From the NCBI RefSeq assembly GCF_902459735.1, contig NZ_CABPRV010000005.1:310001-374000 (forward strand): a DNA stretch of 64,000 nucleotides, read 5' to 3'. The stretch is from Pandoraea capi (lineage in GTDB: Bacteria; Pseudomonadota; Gammaproteobacteria; Burkholderiales; Burkholderiaceae). Within the stretch, counting starts at the first letter, position 1. Every line of letters begins with the position of its first letter. Positions 25,652 through 33,108 of the stretch are shown piece by piece. The translations under genes were made by a program, and so were the position numbers. The notes beneath the pieces were generated by a model. The model was not told the origin of the DNA, did no database searches, and worked only from the letters and a program-made list of their open reading frames with translations.

Positions 25652-25682
25652 GCGCGGATAGTGGGTGGGGAAAGTTGTGGAC

Positions 25683-25714
25683 TTTAATTACTGTATGGAT
25701 ATACAGTAATTAAA
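25683..25714. promoter_or_regulatory. LexA (SOS) box in the immunity region
   Basis: Perfect 14-bp arms (TTTAATTACTGTAT, ATACAGTAATTAAA) around GGAT. The core CTGTATGGATATACAG (25691-25706) fits the LexA consensus CTGT-N8-ACAG with TA flanks. It is 35 bp before the gene at 25742 and 59 bp from OL, so damage could switch on this gene or the early left operon. Confidence 0.75.
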
Positions 25715-25741
25715 AATGAGAACTTCCGATTAGGGGGAGTG

Positions 25742-25984
25742 ATGAAATCGGCCGCGCGGCTTAGCGTATTCAGCGATCAGGGGCGGGAAGGCAATGCAGC
25801 AGAAACGGGGATGGGCGTCGTGGACGCGGCCGAGCGCTTTCGGTCGAGTAACGTATCGACGCTATCTGTGACTTTTGCTAAAGATGGCTCGATTTCGCAT
25901 CGAGTGAATGTGCTACCGGAACACCGCGCGCCCCTAGCCGCGTGGCTCATCAGCCTCGCGGCTAGGGTCGGTGGTGCTGATTAG
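25742..25984 (+). CDS. Small protein next to the LexA box
   Basis: 80 residues (MKSAARLSVFSDQGREGNAA; then SVTFAKDGSISHRVNVLPEH). AGGGGGA lies just before ATG 25742. Its stop overlaps the convergent repressor gene by 4 bp. Placement directly after an SOS box and next to the repressor suggests it could be an antirepressor-like or induction-related protein; nothing in the sequence proves this. Confidence 0.55.
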   Translation: MKSAARLSVFSDQGREGNAAETGMGVVDAAERFRSSNVSTLSVTFAKDGSISHRVNVLPEHRAPLAAWLISLAARVGGAD

Positions 25985-26391
25985 CTGGCTTTGCGTTGAA
26001 TCGCTGTCTTTGCTTTGTTGCGAGGGGCTTCGTCGCCGCTTTCGGTATAGGGGCGAGAATGTGTCGGTCTGCTTTGTGCCAACAGACCTTGCGCAAATCC
26101 GATTACCTGTGATCTTTGGATGTCTGAGAGCTCTAGCCAGCCCGGCACACCGGCTAGTTCGGGGTCATTGTCCATCCAGCCGACAGGTTTTCCCGTGGCC
26201 TCTTCGATATGCCGAGCGATATCGTCGGCAATGCCTCGTGGCTTGCCTGTGCGCGAGTCTCTCGATGCATTGAGCCACTGACGGATTTGCACCTCTCCTT
26301 TTCCGATTGCCTCGGACAGCGCTCGAACCCCACCGAGTTCTTCTGTGAGCGCGCGTAGCTGATCTTTACGGATTTCGTGGCATGTCTTCAT
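25981..26391 (-). CDS. Phage repressor, XRE-type helix-turn-helix
   Basis: 136 residues. The N-terminal half is a Cro/CI-type DNA-binding domain: RALSEAIGKGEVQIRQWLNA, then GIADDIARHIEEATGKPVGW. There is no C-terminal LexA-like self-cleavage domain with Ser-Lys, so RecA would not inactivate it by autocleavage; induction would need another factor. It faces away from cro across the OR-type operators, as lambda cI does. Confidence 0.82.
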   Translation of the reverse strand: MKTCHEIRKDQLRALTEELGGVRALSEAIGKGEVQIRQWLNASRDSRTGKPRGIADDIARHIEEATGKPVGWMDNDPELAGVPGWLELSDIQRSQVIGFAQGLLAQSRPTHSRPYTESGDEAPRNKAKTAIQRKAS

Positions 26392-26424
26392 GACGTGTAT
26401 TGCATCCCATCTTAGGGTTTGCAG

Positions 26425-26466
26425 GAATTCGCGTAACGCTATTGATTTAATGTTCGCGTTACGCTA
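26425..26466. promoter_or_regulatory. OR-type operator pair between repressor and cro
   Basis: The inverse of the OL site, ATGTTCGCGTTACGCTA, is at 26450-26466; a second degenerate copy (TTCGCGTAACGCTA) is at 26428-26441, again 25 bp away. The pair lies in the 85-bp gap between the divergent repressor and cro-like genes. Confidence 0.72.
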
Positions 26467-26476
26467 TCGTTTTGCC

Positions 26477-26722
26477 ATGGACCTCAAAACCTACCTCGAC
26501 GCCGAACGCGGCCGCCAACGAAAGCTGGCGAGGGATATTGGCGCGCACCCATCGGATGTGAGCTCATGGAAATCGGGGCGCAGAAACGTGCCGTCACATT
26601 TCGCATATCCGATTGAGGAGTCGACTCGCGGAGCGGTTACTCGCCGTGAAATGCTTCCCCTGGACGTCTGCATACGAATGTGGCCGAGAGAATTCGAGGG
26701 ATCCGTTGGAGAGAGCCAGTGA
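26477..26722 (+). CDS. Cro-like regulator (YdaS-type)
   Basis: 81 residues. MDLKTYLDAERGRQRKLARD, then GAHPSDVSSWKSGRRNVPSH: a compact helix-turn-helix whose recognition helix is SDVSSWKSG. Size, position and orientation across the operators fit Cro. The YdaS family resembles it. ATG 26477 lies 10 bp beyond the OR site, so binding would also block its own promoter. Confidence 0.78.
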   Translation: MDLKTYLDAERGRQRKLARDIGAHPSDVSSWKSGRRNVPSHFAYPIEESTRGAVTRREMLPLDVCIRMWPREFEGSVGESQ

Positions 26723-26724
26723 AT

Positions 26725-27252
26725 TCACATATCTCCGCCAGCAAGTCTCGCCGAAAGTGCTCTGTGGTCAATTTGATAGGTGCGGCCGGTGAAGTAGACC
26801 GAGTCGCAGTGATTGCACACAAGGTTTATGCGCCCGCTCTTCTGTTGAAGCTGGAGCACGACTTTCTTCGTTTCGTTGTCCATGCAGGGCTGGCAAAGGT
26901 AGTGCGGTCCTCTGGACGGCTCGCTGGGCTGTACCTCGGCGAGGACGAAAACGCCTTGCGAAAGCTCATGAAGGTCGTACTTCGCCCGCTCAAAACTCCG
27001 CTCTTCAAGCTGAGCGATTTGTGCACTGAGCTTTCGCTTGTCGTCTTTGAGCGCATCAATCTCATCTCGAGCCGCCGAGTGCTTCTCTTGCAGTTGAAGC
27101 GCGGCGTTTGTGATCTCGAAGATCTGTTCATTCAGCATTTGCTTCACCTCAGCGAGCTTCAGATCGTCATGCGCTCCTACGGCAAATTTTGCAAGGTCGA
27201 TGGTGGTTCGAAATGCGGCGAGCGCGGTACTCAGTGCGGTAATCGGTTCCAT
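26725..27252 (-). CDS. Phage coiled-coil and zinc-ribbon protein
   Basis: 175 residues. A helical N-terminus (LSTALAAFRTTIDLAKFAVG) and coiled coil (EKHSAARDEIDALKDDKRKL to about residue 95) precede a C-terminal zinc ribbon with CQPC and CNHC. Similar proteins occur in prophages of enterobacteria and Burkholderia; function unknown. ATG 27252 fits the family start. It is a single leftward gene right of cro and its 3' end meets cro head-on, 2 bp apart. Confidence 0.72.
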   Translation of the reverse strand: MEPITALSTALAAFRTTIDLAKFAVGAHDDLKLAEVKQMLNEQIFEITNAALQLQEKHSAARDEIDALKDDKRKLSAQIAQLEERSFERAKYDLHELSQGVFVLAEVQPSEPSRGPHYLCQPCMDNETKKVVLQLQQKSGRINLVCNHCDSVYFTGRTYQIDHRALSARLAGGDM

Positions 27253-27293
27253 GGTTTTAGCGCAAATGAACTGGCGGTTAGGGGGCGGCGCTG

Positions 27294-27587
27294 ATGGAGA
27301 TGGCGATGGCAAGTGAAACCACGGTCTTCAGTCTCGACTACGTGCCAAGTGAATGCCGAGTGAGCATTGCTTCGGCTACTCGGCGTCCCGCTGTGCATGT
27401 GTTCGAGCAAATCGGTGAGGTAGCGCGGCTTGCCGATAGTTATTTCTGCCGATCGCCCGAAGCTGCGGCTTTTGTTGTCGAGTGCCTCGCGCGTGGCGTG
27501 GCTGTTCCGCGTGGAGTAGAAAGCGCTCGAGTTCGTGAGCGCTACCGCACTCAGGCGTTTTCTTCGGGGTCCTCGAGCACTTCGTAG
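27294..27587 (+). CDS. Possible small phage protein
   Basis: A 97-residue frame with a plausible central part (FSLDYVPSECRVSIASATRR, VARLADSYFCRSPEAAAFVV). The start is unclear (several ATGs near 27294-27303) and the 3' end overlaps the convergent gene at 27551 by 37 bp. No family recognised; may not be real. Confidence 0.35.
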   Translation: MEMAMASETTVFSLDYVPSECRVSIASATRRPAVHVFEQIGEVARLADSYFCRSPEAAAFVVECLARGVAVPRGVESARVRERYRTQAFSSGSSSTS

Positions 27588-27778
27588 ACCTGATTGAACT
27601 CGATTTGCACGACTTTCGGAGACATGTCGTCCGCGCGGTACTCGCGGTTCTTCGTGCGGTAGAAGGATAAATCTCCGCTGCCAAAGGTGATTTCGGTGTC
27701 GTCTGGAAGGTTCTCTAGGCGCCTCCATATCGAGGTCCTGAAATCGGCCAACGTCATTTTGTACGGTTTGTCGCTCAT
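27551..27778 (-). CDS. Small phage protein
   Basis: 75 residues, MSDKPYKMTLADFRTSIWRR, then DDTEITFGSGDLSFYRTKNR and an acidic tail ending LEDPEENA. The composition and a start 11 nt after GAGTGCT-type sequence support it, but no family is recognised. It is leftward, opposite to the CII-like gene. Confidence 0.6.
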   Translation of the reverse strand: MSDKPYKMTLADFRTSIWRRLENLPDDTEITFGSGDLSFYRTKNREYRADDMSPKVVQIEFNQVYEVLEDPEENA

Positions 27779-27934
27779 GAGCACTCCTAGATTGAGTGAA
27801 CTGGTTGTGTGGAAACACCATTCTCGCATGACGGTGAGTGCTCATTTTTATCTCGCAGGGTGTGGTTTTCATGCCTTGCATCGTAGGTTTTTCGTCGTGC
27901 AACAGCACGCAACTTGAATTGAAGGAGATTGGAC

Positions 27935-28243
27935 ATGGCTGAACGTCCGAATATCGAAAAGTCTCTGCGCTTGCTGCTGACTGGCGACCAGAGGAAGGAG
28001 GCGATGGAGGCGCTTGACTGGGACAACTCGCAGGTGTCGCGTTTTCTGTCTGGGCAGACCGGTGTGCTGATCGACAAGCTTGACGCCGTTGTCAATCTCA
28101 TTGGCTTCGTGATGGTGACGCCGCGCTACTTGGAAGGTCTGGCCTCGATGGCTGAGACCGGAGTGGGCTGCCGTTGTGCACGCGAGGGCGGCGGGGAGTG
28201 CGGGTTCGAGCGCCGCGTAAAGGTGGTGGCCCGTGCAGCCTAA
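27935..28243 (+). CDS. CII-like transcription regulator
   Basis: 102 residues. The central LDWDNSQVSRFLSGQTGVLI has the form of the CII helix-turn-helix (VGVDKSQISRWK in lambda). A C-terminal cysteine-rich piece (CRCAREGGGECGFE) is unusual. It is the first gene of the rightward replication operon, as cII is, and its ATG follows GGAGATT. Whether it activates lysogeny promoters is inferred. Confidence 0.7.
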   Translation: MAERPNIEKSLRLLLTGDQRKEAMEALDWDNSQVSRFLSGQTGVLIDKLDAVVNLIGFVMVTPRYLEGLASMAETGVGCRCAREGGGECGFERRVKVVARAA

Positions 28244-28472
28244 CGCAACCGCACCCACTCTGAATCAAGCGGCGGAAGTGCGCTTTCGCCTCAACGTCGA
28301 GGTCGATAAAACCGCTGTCGACAAGGCTACCGATGCATACCTCGACGCTTATATCACCTATCGCTCGGCAACTCTGGGGGCGATGCGAATCGAGACTGAA
28401 CGCGTCGTGCCGGTGTGTCTGTCCTGCGGCGCATGCCAGAACGACGACGGCACCTTGCCGTGCGATCACTGA
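28233..28472 (+). CDS. Small phage protein
   Basis: 79 residues from a GTG start that overlaps the CII-like gene by 11 bp (MQPNATAPTLNQAAEVRFRL). The C-terminus carries CLSCGAC and a final CDH that might bind zinc. Function unknown. Confidence 0.6.
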   Translation: MQPNATAPTLNQAAEVRFRLNVEVDKTAVDKATDAYLDAYITYRSATLGAMRIETERVVPVCLSCGACQNDDGTLPCDH

Positions 28473-28482
28473 GTGCGCGTCG

Positions 28483-28593
28483 ATGACTGCCGCCGACTGG
28501 ATTGCCCTTGTCGTGTTTTTTGCGGTCGCTGTCCCGACGGCGCTCATGTTCTGGCCGTGCCGCGGCCGCGCTCACCCGGAGACCACTGAATGA
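28483..28593 (+). CDS. Tiny membrane protein (36 aa)
   Basis: MTAADWIALVVFFAVAVPTA with LMFWPCRGR: one membrane helix and a basic tail. It ends in an ATGA overlap with the replication gene at 28590, which supports it being translated. Confidence 0.55.
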   Translation: MTAADWIALVVFFAVAVPTALMFWPCRGRAHPETTE

Positions 28594-28853
28594 GCTTCCA
28601 TCGCGTAAATCAAGCGTGGGGCATCGAGTTGCGCCACACCGAGAAGATCGTTCTGCTGGCCCTCAGCCATCACGCGGTCTTGTCGACGGGTGAATCGTCC
28701 CCGAAAGTCAGCCGCTTGGCGCGTGACTGCGGCATGTCAGAGTCGGCCGTCCGCGAGTCCATCAAGGCGCTGGAAGCGGCAGGACACGTCCAGTCGACCC
28801 CCATCCGTCGCGGAGTCACGTGCTATCGCGTCAAGGTCGGGGCAACCGCATGA
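28590..28853 (+). CDS. Winged-helix phage protein (replication region)
   Basis: 87 residues: TEKIVLLALSHHAV, then VSRLARDCGMSESAVRESIK and ALEAAGHVQSTPIRRG. This is a winged-helix domain like the N-terminus of phage O-type replication proteins. ATGA overlaps bind it to its neighbours. It probably acts with the larger replication protein next to it. Confidence 0.75.
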   Translation: MSFHRVNQAWGIELRHTEKIVLLALSHHAVLSTGESSPKVSRLARDCGMSESAVRESIKALEAAGHVQSTPIRRGVTCYRVKVGATA

Positions 28854-29650
28854 GTCTCGACGCAATCACATGGGCGCGCCACCAGAAGGTGGGGAAGGGC
28901 CCGACGAAATCGGTGCTGATGGCGCTGGCTGATTTTGCCAGTGAGGAGTTCATCTCGTTTCCGAGCATCGACACGTTGATTGCTTGGACTGAGCAGGACC
29001 GCAAAACGGTTCTCGCGAACATCGATCGCCTGAAAGAGGCTGGCTGGATCACCGACACGGGGGAGCGTACTGGTCGCACGAAGCAGATCGTCGTCTACCA
29101 GATCAATGCAGAGCGTGGTGTTGAGGTGAAGGTTGGCCCGAGAAGTCAAAGCATCCCGAAATCGGAACAGTTCCATAAACGGAACCATTCCGAAAACGGA
29201 ACAGTACCGAAAACGCCCGCAAACAGTCCCAATTCTGCCTCCGAACAGTCCCAAATTTCACCGGAAACAGGCCCGAATTCGGTACCCGTAACAGTAGTTA
29301 ACAGTAATGAACAGGTAAGGAACAGTGGAGCGCGCGGAACGCGCTTGCCCGAAAACTGGATTCTCACCAAGGCTCTCGGCGATTGGGCGCTGCAAGAGCA
29401 ACCGACGTGGAATGCCGATCACGTCCGACGCGTTGCCGAGAAGTTCCGAGATTACTGGACTGCCAAATCTGGGCATCAAGGACGCAAGACAGATTGGGAC
29501 GCTACCTGGCGCAATTGGGTGCGCAACGAGAAGGCTCTGGCTGGCGGTGCTGCCGGTGTCGGAATGAACAAGCAGGAGCAGCTTGAGCAGCGTAACCGCG
29601 AAATCGCTGCCGCCCAGGCAGCTCGCGTCATGGCAGGGGAGCGCGCATGA
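28850..29650 (+). CDS. Phage replication initiator, O/DnaT-like
   Basis: 266 residues. Winged helix at about 1-90 (FPSIDTLIAWTEQDRKTVLA, then NIDRLKEAGWITDTGERTGR), a low-complexity Ser/Asn/Gln linker at about 98-160, and a C-terminal DnaT-like segment (VAEKFRDYWTAKSG, KTDWDATWRNWVRNEKAL). The linker is coded by DNA full of AACAGT repeats, as in lambda O whose origin lies in the gene. ATG 28850 makes an ATGA overlap. Confidence 0.8.
   Translation: MSLDAITWARHQKVGKGPTKSVLMALADFASEEFISFPSIDTLIAWTEQDRKTVLANIDRLKEAGWITDTGERTGRTKQIVVYQINAERGVEVKVGPRSQSIPKSEQFHKRNHSENGTVPKTPANSPNSASEQSQISPETGPNSVPVTVVNSNEQVRNSGARGTRLPENWILTKALGDWALQEQPTWNADHVRRVAEKFRDYWTAKSGHQGRKTDWDATWRNWVRNEKALAGGAAGVGMNKQEQLEQRNREIAAAQAARVMAGERA
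29166..29326. repeat. AACAGT repeats: candidate replication origin
   Basis: AACAGT occurs seven times (29166, 29200, 29222, 29244, 29290, 29300, 29321) and AACAGG twice (29266, 29310). Several copies lie in larger GGAACAGTNCC units. The block is inside the initiator gene, where lambdoid phages keep their origin. It also codes for a Gln/Asn-rich linker, which could explain part of the repetition. Confidence 0.5.
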
Positions 29651-30303
29651 GACCGGAAGATTCCGCCGAGTTCTTCTCGCTCATCAGCAACGTCTATGCC
29701 TTCTACCGGCAGGACTACTCCGACTTTGTCGGGCAGGTCTGGTGGGGCGCGATGAAGGTCTTCGATATCGCCGCGGTGCGAGACGCGCTCGGACGCCACG
29801 CCGCAAACCCCGATGCCGGCCAGTTCCTTCCGAAGCCCGCCGACGTCGTGAAGATGCTCGAAGGCTCTACGCAGGACTCAGCGCTTCTGGCGTGGCACAA
29901 GGTCGACAAGGCGGTGCGCGAGGTCGGAACGCATGTTTCGGTCGTGTTCGACGACGCGTTGATCCACCGGGTGATTTTCGAAATGGGCGGCTGGGTGCTG
30001 ATGGGTACGAAAGAGGACAGCGAATGGCCGTTCGTGCGCAACGAGTTCGTCAACCGGTATCGGGGTTATCGCACCCGCAGCCAGGCGCCGGAGTATCCGC
30101 CGGCGCTGGTTGGAATCGTCGAGGCATCGAACTCCCGCAACAACTTCGAATCGGCGGCCCCTGTTCTGATTGGCAACGCGACCACTGCCCGCGCGGTTCT
30201 CTCGGGTGGCAGTGTCACGCCGTTGGTCGGATACACGCGGATGACGGCTGACGAATTTAAGAAGATCGCGCACAACGGAGAGCCGCCACGACTCCGCGCA
30301 TGA
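29647..30303 (+). CDS. Phage replication-module protein (DUF6475-like)
   Basis: 218 residues. N-terminal FFSLISNVYAFYRQDYSDFV and QVWWGAMKVFDIAAVRDALG, then FLPKPADVVKMLEG, are the pattern of DUF6475 proteins, which take the place of lambda P (helicase loader) after the initiator gene. ATGA overlap with it. A helicase-loading role is inferred from position. Confidence 0.72.
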   Translation: MRPEDSAEFFSLISNVYAFYRQDYSDFVGQVWWGAMKVFDIAAVRDALGRHAANPDAGQFLPKPADVVKMLEGSTQDSALLAWHKVDKAVREVGTHVSVVFDDALIHRVIFEMGGWVLMGTKEDSEWPFVRNEFVNRYRGYRTRSQAPEYPPALVGIVEASNSRNNFESAAPVLIGNATTARAVLSGGSVTPLVGYTRMTADEFKKIAHNGEPPRLRA

Positions 30304-30482
30304 CACGCGCCGAGTGCTGGCGGCGCTTCGAGGAAGCGGCGAGCGCTGCGAAGGTCGGAAATGGCGATCTCGCACGGGCATTCATCGCTAGGGTGCGAAG
30401 GGGCTGCGGTGACGAGGTAGCAGAGAGGCAAGAGAAAGAACTGAGGGCATACATCGCCTACCTGCATAACAAAGGGAAATGA
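30300..30482 (+). CDS. Small phage protein
   Basis: 60 residues, MTRAECWRRFEEAASAAKVG; positively charged helices. ATGA overlap with the gene before. Unknown function. Confidence 0.6.
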   Translation: MTRAECWRRFEEAASAAKVGNGDLARAFIARVRRGCGDEVAERQEKELRAYIAYLHNKGK

Positions 30483-30485
30483 CGA

Positions 30486-30986
30486 ATGACCCCGAGTCGA
30501 TTTGAAAGTAAGTTGCGCGGCCAGACGGCTATTGCACAGAAGGTGTTTGAGGCCGTGCCGATTCAGGAATGCTGGACGTTGGCGCAGATCGGCTCGGCGC
30601 TGATTCGAACGACGCGAGCGAGCATCGATATGCGCATCTTGCAGGGCTGCTTGGCGGCGCTGCGCGATGCCGGACTGGTGCAGGAGGTGAAGACGGGGCA
30701 CTACCGCCGCGTTCAGGTCAAGCCGACCGCCATCGCAGACAAGGCGGTTGTTAGCGAAACGAAGGAGAAAGTAGTGGTGACGAACGAACCGAAATCGCCG
30801 ATCGACCTGCTGTCTGCCATCACGAAGCGTCTGGCGGCGCTGCACAAGCACGTCGAGACCGAGACCAAGGCCATTGCATCGGAAATTGAAACGGCGGCGC
30901 TGTCGATTGAAGAGGGCCTCGAGAAGATGGCCGGCGAGGCGGCGAAGTTCAAGCAGTTGCAGAAACTGCTGGTCGACGTGGCCTGA
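30486..30986 (+). CDS. Phage protein with winged-helix-like N-terminus and coiled coil
   Basis: 166 residues. The first 75 look like a winged helix (FEAVPIQECWTLAQIGSALI, LQGCLAALRDAGLVQEVKTG). The second half is a coiled coil (LSAITKRLAALHKHVETETK; KMAGEAAKFKQLQKLL). No family named. It might regulate or bind DNA. Confidence 0.65.
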   Translation: MTPSRFESKLRGQTAIAQKVFEAVPIQECWTLAQIGSALIRTTRASIDMRILQGCLAALRDAGLVQEVKTGHYRRVQVKPTAIADKAVVSETKEKVVVTNEPKSPIDLLSAITKRLAALHKHVETETKAIASEIETAALSIEEGLEKMAGEAAKFKQLQKLLVDVA

Positions 30987-30995
30987 CAGAGCGAT

Positions 30996-31478
30996 ATGGC
31001 ACGCAAGGGACTAACGTTTCCGGAGAGTGTGGTTGCGAATGGGCGCGTTGGCACGGCCCGAATTCGATCGCAGGTCGGCGCGGTTGCGCTGACCCCAGCG
31101 GAACCGGCGCGCGCACCTATCGTGCCCCTGCCGAATGGAGCGGTTGAAGAGAGGCGCTCGAAGTACGGCAATAAGAAATGTGAGGTGGATGGCATTCAGT
31201 TCGACAGTCGCGCTGAAGCGCGACGATGGTCGCAGCTAATGGCAATGCAGGAGCGCTGCGAAATTCACGAGCTTGAGCGGCAGGTTGTTTATTTGCTGGC
31301 CCCCGGAGTTGTAATCAATGGACGCAAGGCTCCTCCTCTGCGCTACGTGGCCGATTTTGTATACGAGCGCGGCGAGGAAACCGTGATCGAAGACGTTAAA
31401 GGGGTGATTACGCCGGAATATCGGATCAAGCGTCACCTGATGGCGTTGAAGGGTTTGTGCATCGTGGAGATCAAATGA
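30996..31478 (+). CDS. DUF1064 nuclease-like phage protein
   Basis: 160 residues. SKYGNKKCEVDGIQFDSRAE starts the DUF1064 domain; RYVADFVY, EETVIEDVKGVITPEYRIKR supply the acidic and Lys residues of a PD-(D/E)xK-type core (D in the ADF strand, ExVKG). Such proteins often stand where RusA-type Holliday-junction resolvases are found. Enzyme activity is inferred. Confidence 0.8.
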   Translation: MARKGLTFPESVVANGRVGTARIRSQVGAVALTPAEPARAPIVPLPNGAVEERRSKYGNKKCEVDGIQFDSRAEARRWSQLMAMQERCEIHELERQVVYLLAPGVVINGRKAPPLRYVADFVYERGEETVIEDVKGVITPEYRIKRHLMALKGLCIVEIK

Positions 31479-31792
31479 AACACGACATTCTGGAATCGAT
31501 GGATCGAGGTATTTGGTACTGCGTCGAGACGCTTACTGCGCTCGCAGGCCACACGAACCGAGAAACACGTGAAGCTTGCCTGTTGCTGGTTGGCGAGGGA
31601 CTGCTTGATATGGATACGATCAACGAGAAGCGCCGATTTCGTTTGGCGATGACCAAGGGCGCTTCGCGTCAACCGGATTATTCCTGCGTTCCGACGACTG
31701 CTACGGCACCGTATTACCCGAGCTGGACGCCCCTCCGTACATATGATCAATACGTCAAATCGCACCAGCAACTTTGTGAGGAGCGGCGATGA
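31475..31792 (+). CDS. Small phage protein with winged-helix features
   Basis: 105 residues. WYCVETLTALAGHTNRETRE and ACLLLVGEGLLDMDTINEKR read as a winged helix. ATGA overlaps both neighbours. Unknown function. Confidence 0.6.
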   Translation: MKHDILESMDRGIWYCVETLTALAGHTNRETREACLLLVGEGLLDMDTINEKRRFRLAMTKGASRQPDYSCVPTTATAPYYPSWTPLRTYDQYVKSHQQLCEERR

Positions 31793-32061
31793 GCGGCGGA
31801 TATCGCCCGACAGGGCGGACGACCAGTTCGCCGCCAGGGTCGGCGCAGCCGGCGGGTGACGCTGTGAATAGCCCGGCGCATTACACCAAGCACCCGAGCG
31901 GTGTCGAGTGCATCGCGATCACGGAGCATATGGGATTTAACCTCGGCAATGCGATCAAGTACATCTGGCGCGCAGACCTGAAGAATGACGCGATCGAGGA
32001 CCTGAAGAAGGCCGAGTGGTACATCCGTCGAGAAATCCAGAAGCGTGAGCGGCAAGCGTGA
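31789..32061 (+). CDS. DUF3310 protein (SaV-like nucleotide-kinase-family)
   Basis: 90 residues. The C-terminal part HYTKHPSGVECIAITEHMGF, then GNAIKYIWRADLKNDAIEDL is the DUF3310 signature. The domain was named after a phage nucleotide kinase but no NTP site is evident at this length. One-base overlap with the next gene. Confidence 0.82.
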   Translation: MSGGYRPTGRTTSSPPGSAQPAGDAVNSPAHYTKHPSGVECIAITEHMGFNLGNAIKYIWRADLKNDAIEDLKKAEWYIRREIQKRERQA

Positions 32062-32468
32062 TGCAACGGAAAAAGCCGATGGTGCGAACGTCGTTCAAGC
32101 GCAAGGCCAAAACGCCGATCAATCCACATAGCGGCGCAGCCGTGCTCAAAGGCGCGACGCACAAGAAAAAGCCCAAACCCGGCAAGGACAAGAAGATGCT
32201 GGAAGCGTGCCGCGGCGAGCGTTGCTATTTGATTGTGCCTGGTATCTGTCTACCAACGGCTGAGACCGTGGTGCCGTGCCACTCGAACGAACAGCGGCAC
32301 GGAAAGGGGATGGGGGTCAAGGCGCACGACAAATATACGGTGCCTGGATGTGCGGCATGTCACGCATGGCTTGACCAGGGGCGGGCGACGAAAGAAGTGA
32401 AATTTGGCACTTGGCGATCGGCATATCGGGAGTGGGAGCCGATTCGCGAAGCGAAGTTCGCGACGTAG
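32061..32468 (+). CDS. DUF1364/YbcO-type phage nuclease
   Basis: 135 residues. Basic N-terminus (KRKAKTPINPHS), then MLEACRGERCYLIVPGIC, VPCHSNEQRHGKGMGVKAHD and VPGCAACHAWLD, with the Cys and His residues of the YbcO (HNH-type) metal-binding fold. The start at 32061 overlaps the stop of DUF3310 (TGATG). It probably acts in recombination or DNA processing with the DUF1064 protein. Confidence 0.85.
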   Translation: MQRKKPMVRTSFKRKAKTPINPHSGAAVLKGATHKKKPKPGKDKKMLEACRGERCYLIVPGICLPTAETVVPCHSNEQRHGKGMGVKAHDKYTVPGCAACHAWLDQGRATKEVKFGTWRSAYREWEPIREAKFAT

Positions 32469-32518
32469 GGTGATGGACAAACGAGTCAACGAATTTTATT
32501 GATGGAGCAGGCCGCGCA

Positions 32519-32920
32519 ATGACGAGAGACCAATCTGACCAGATCGAAGAGCTGCTCCGGGACTGGTACCGCTGGCAGATTCGCCAGTCGCATGCGGAGA
32601 CGCTGTCGCATTTCTATCGCCCCACCGATATGACGTGTCGTCAGTATGTGACTCCGCAATGGGATGGAGATGATGAGACTGATTACCAATGGGCGGATGA
32701 TCGCGTGGCCGAGCAGGTCCAACTTTGTGTCGACCAATTGCCGGCCGAACAACGTGCCGCGATCTCGGTGAGCATGCGAAACAAGGAATGTGGCGCTCAG
32801 GTCTGGCGTAGTGCCCGTGCGATAACCCCTCATGAGACTTATCATGCGGCGAAAGTGGCATTGCTTCCTAAGTTCGTTGCCAAGCACTTGATATCCCAGC
32901 AAGAACTGTTGGGCGCATAG
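32519..32920 (+). CDS. Putative late antiterminator (Q-like)
   Basis: 133 residues. ELLRDWYRWQIRQSHAETLS, then DRVAEQVQLCVDQLPAEQRA and a helical end. Proteins of this form at the end of the early region are often annotated as Q-type antiterminators. The main support is context: last early gene, then a promoter, then a terminator, before the structural genes. Confidence 0.68.
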   Translation: MTRDQSDQIEELLRDWYRWQIRQSHAETLSHFYRPTDMTCRQYVTPQWDGDDETDYQWADDRVAEQVQLCVDQLPAEQRAAISVSMRNKECGAQVWRSARAITPHETYHAAKVALLPKFVAKHLISQQELLGA

Positions 32921-32938
32921 ATATTTCCGATTTGGGGC

Positions 32939-32967
32939 TTGTAAACTGAGAAAAGTTGGTCTACTAT
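32939..32967 (+). promoter_or_regulatory. Late promoter (pR'-like)
   Basis: TTGTAA at 32939-32944 and TACTAT at 32962-32967, spacing 17 bp. It is 19 bp after the Q-like gene and 34 bp before a terminator, the arrangement of lambda pR' and tR'. Confidence 0.65.
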
Positions 32968-33000
32968 TCTTCGCAAGCCTCGCTCGTCCAGCGAAAACGA

Positions 33001-33025
33001 AAGCCCGCCACTGTGCGGGCTTTTT
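33001..33025 (+). terminator. Leader terminator (tR'-like)
   Basis: AAGCCCGC (33001-33008), loop CACT, GTGCGGGC, then five Ts. About 26 nt after the expected start of the late transcript, so without antitermination a short RNA would be made. Confidence 0.85.
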
Positions 33026-33108
33026 GCATTTCTGCATGTCTCCTCCTCGCCTAGCGGCGTTAGCCCGCATCACTATGTGTGATGCGGGCATTTCTTTTGC
33101 GAGTTTCC

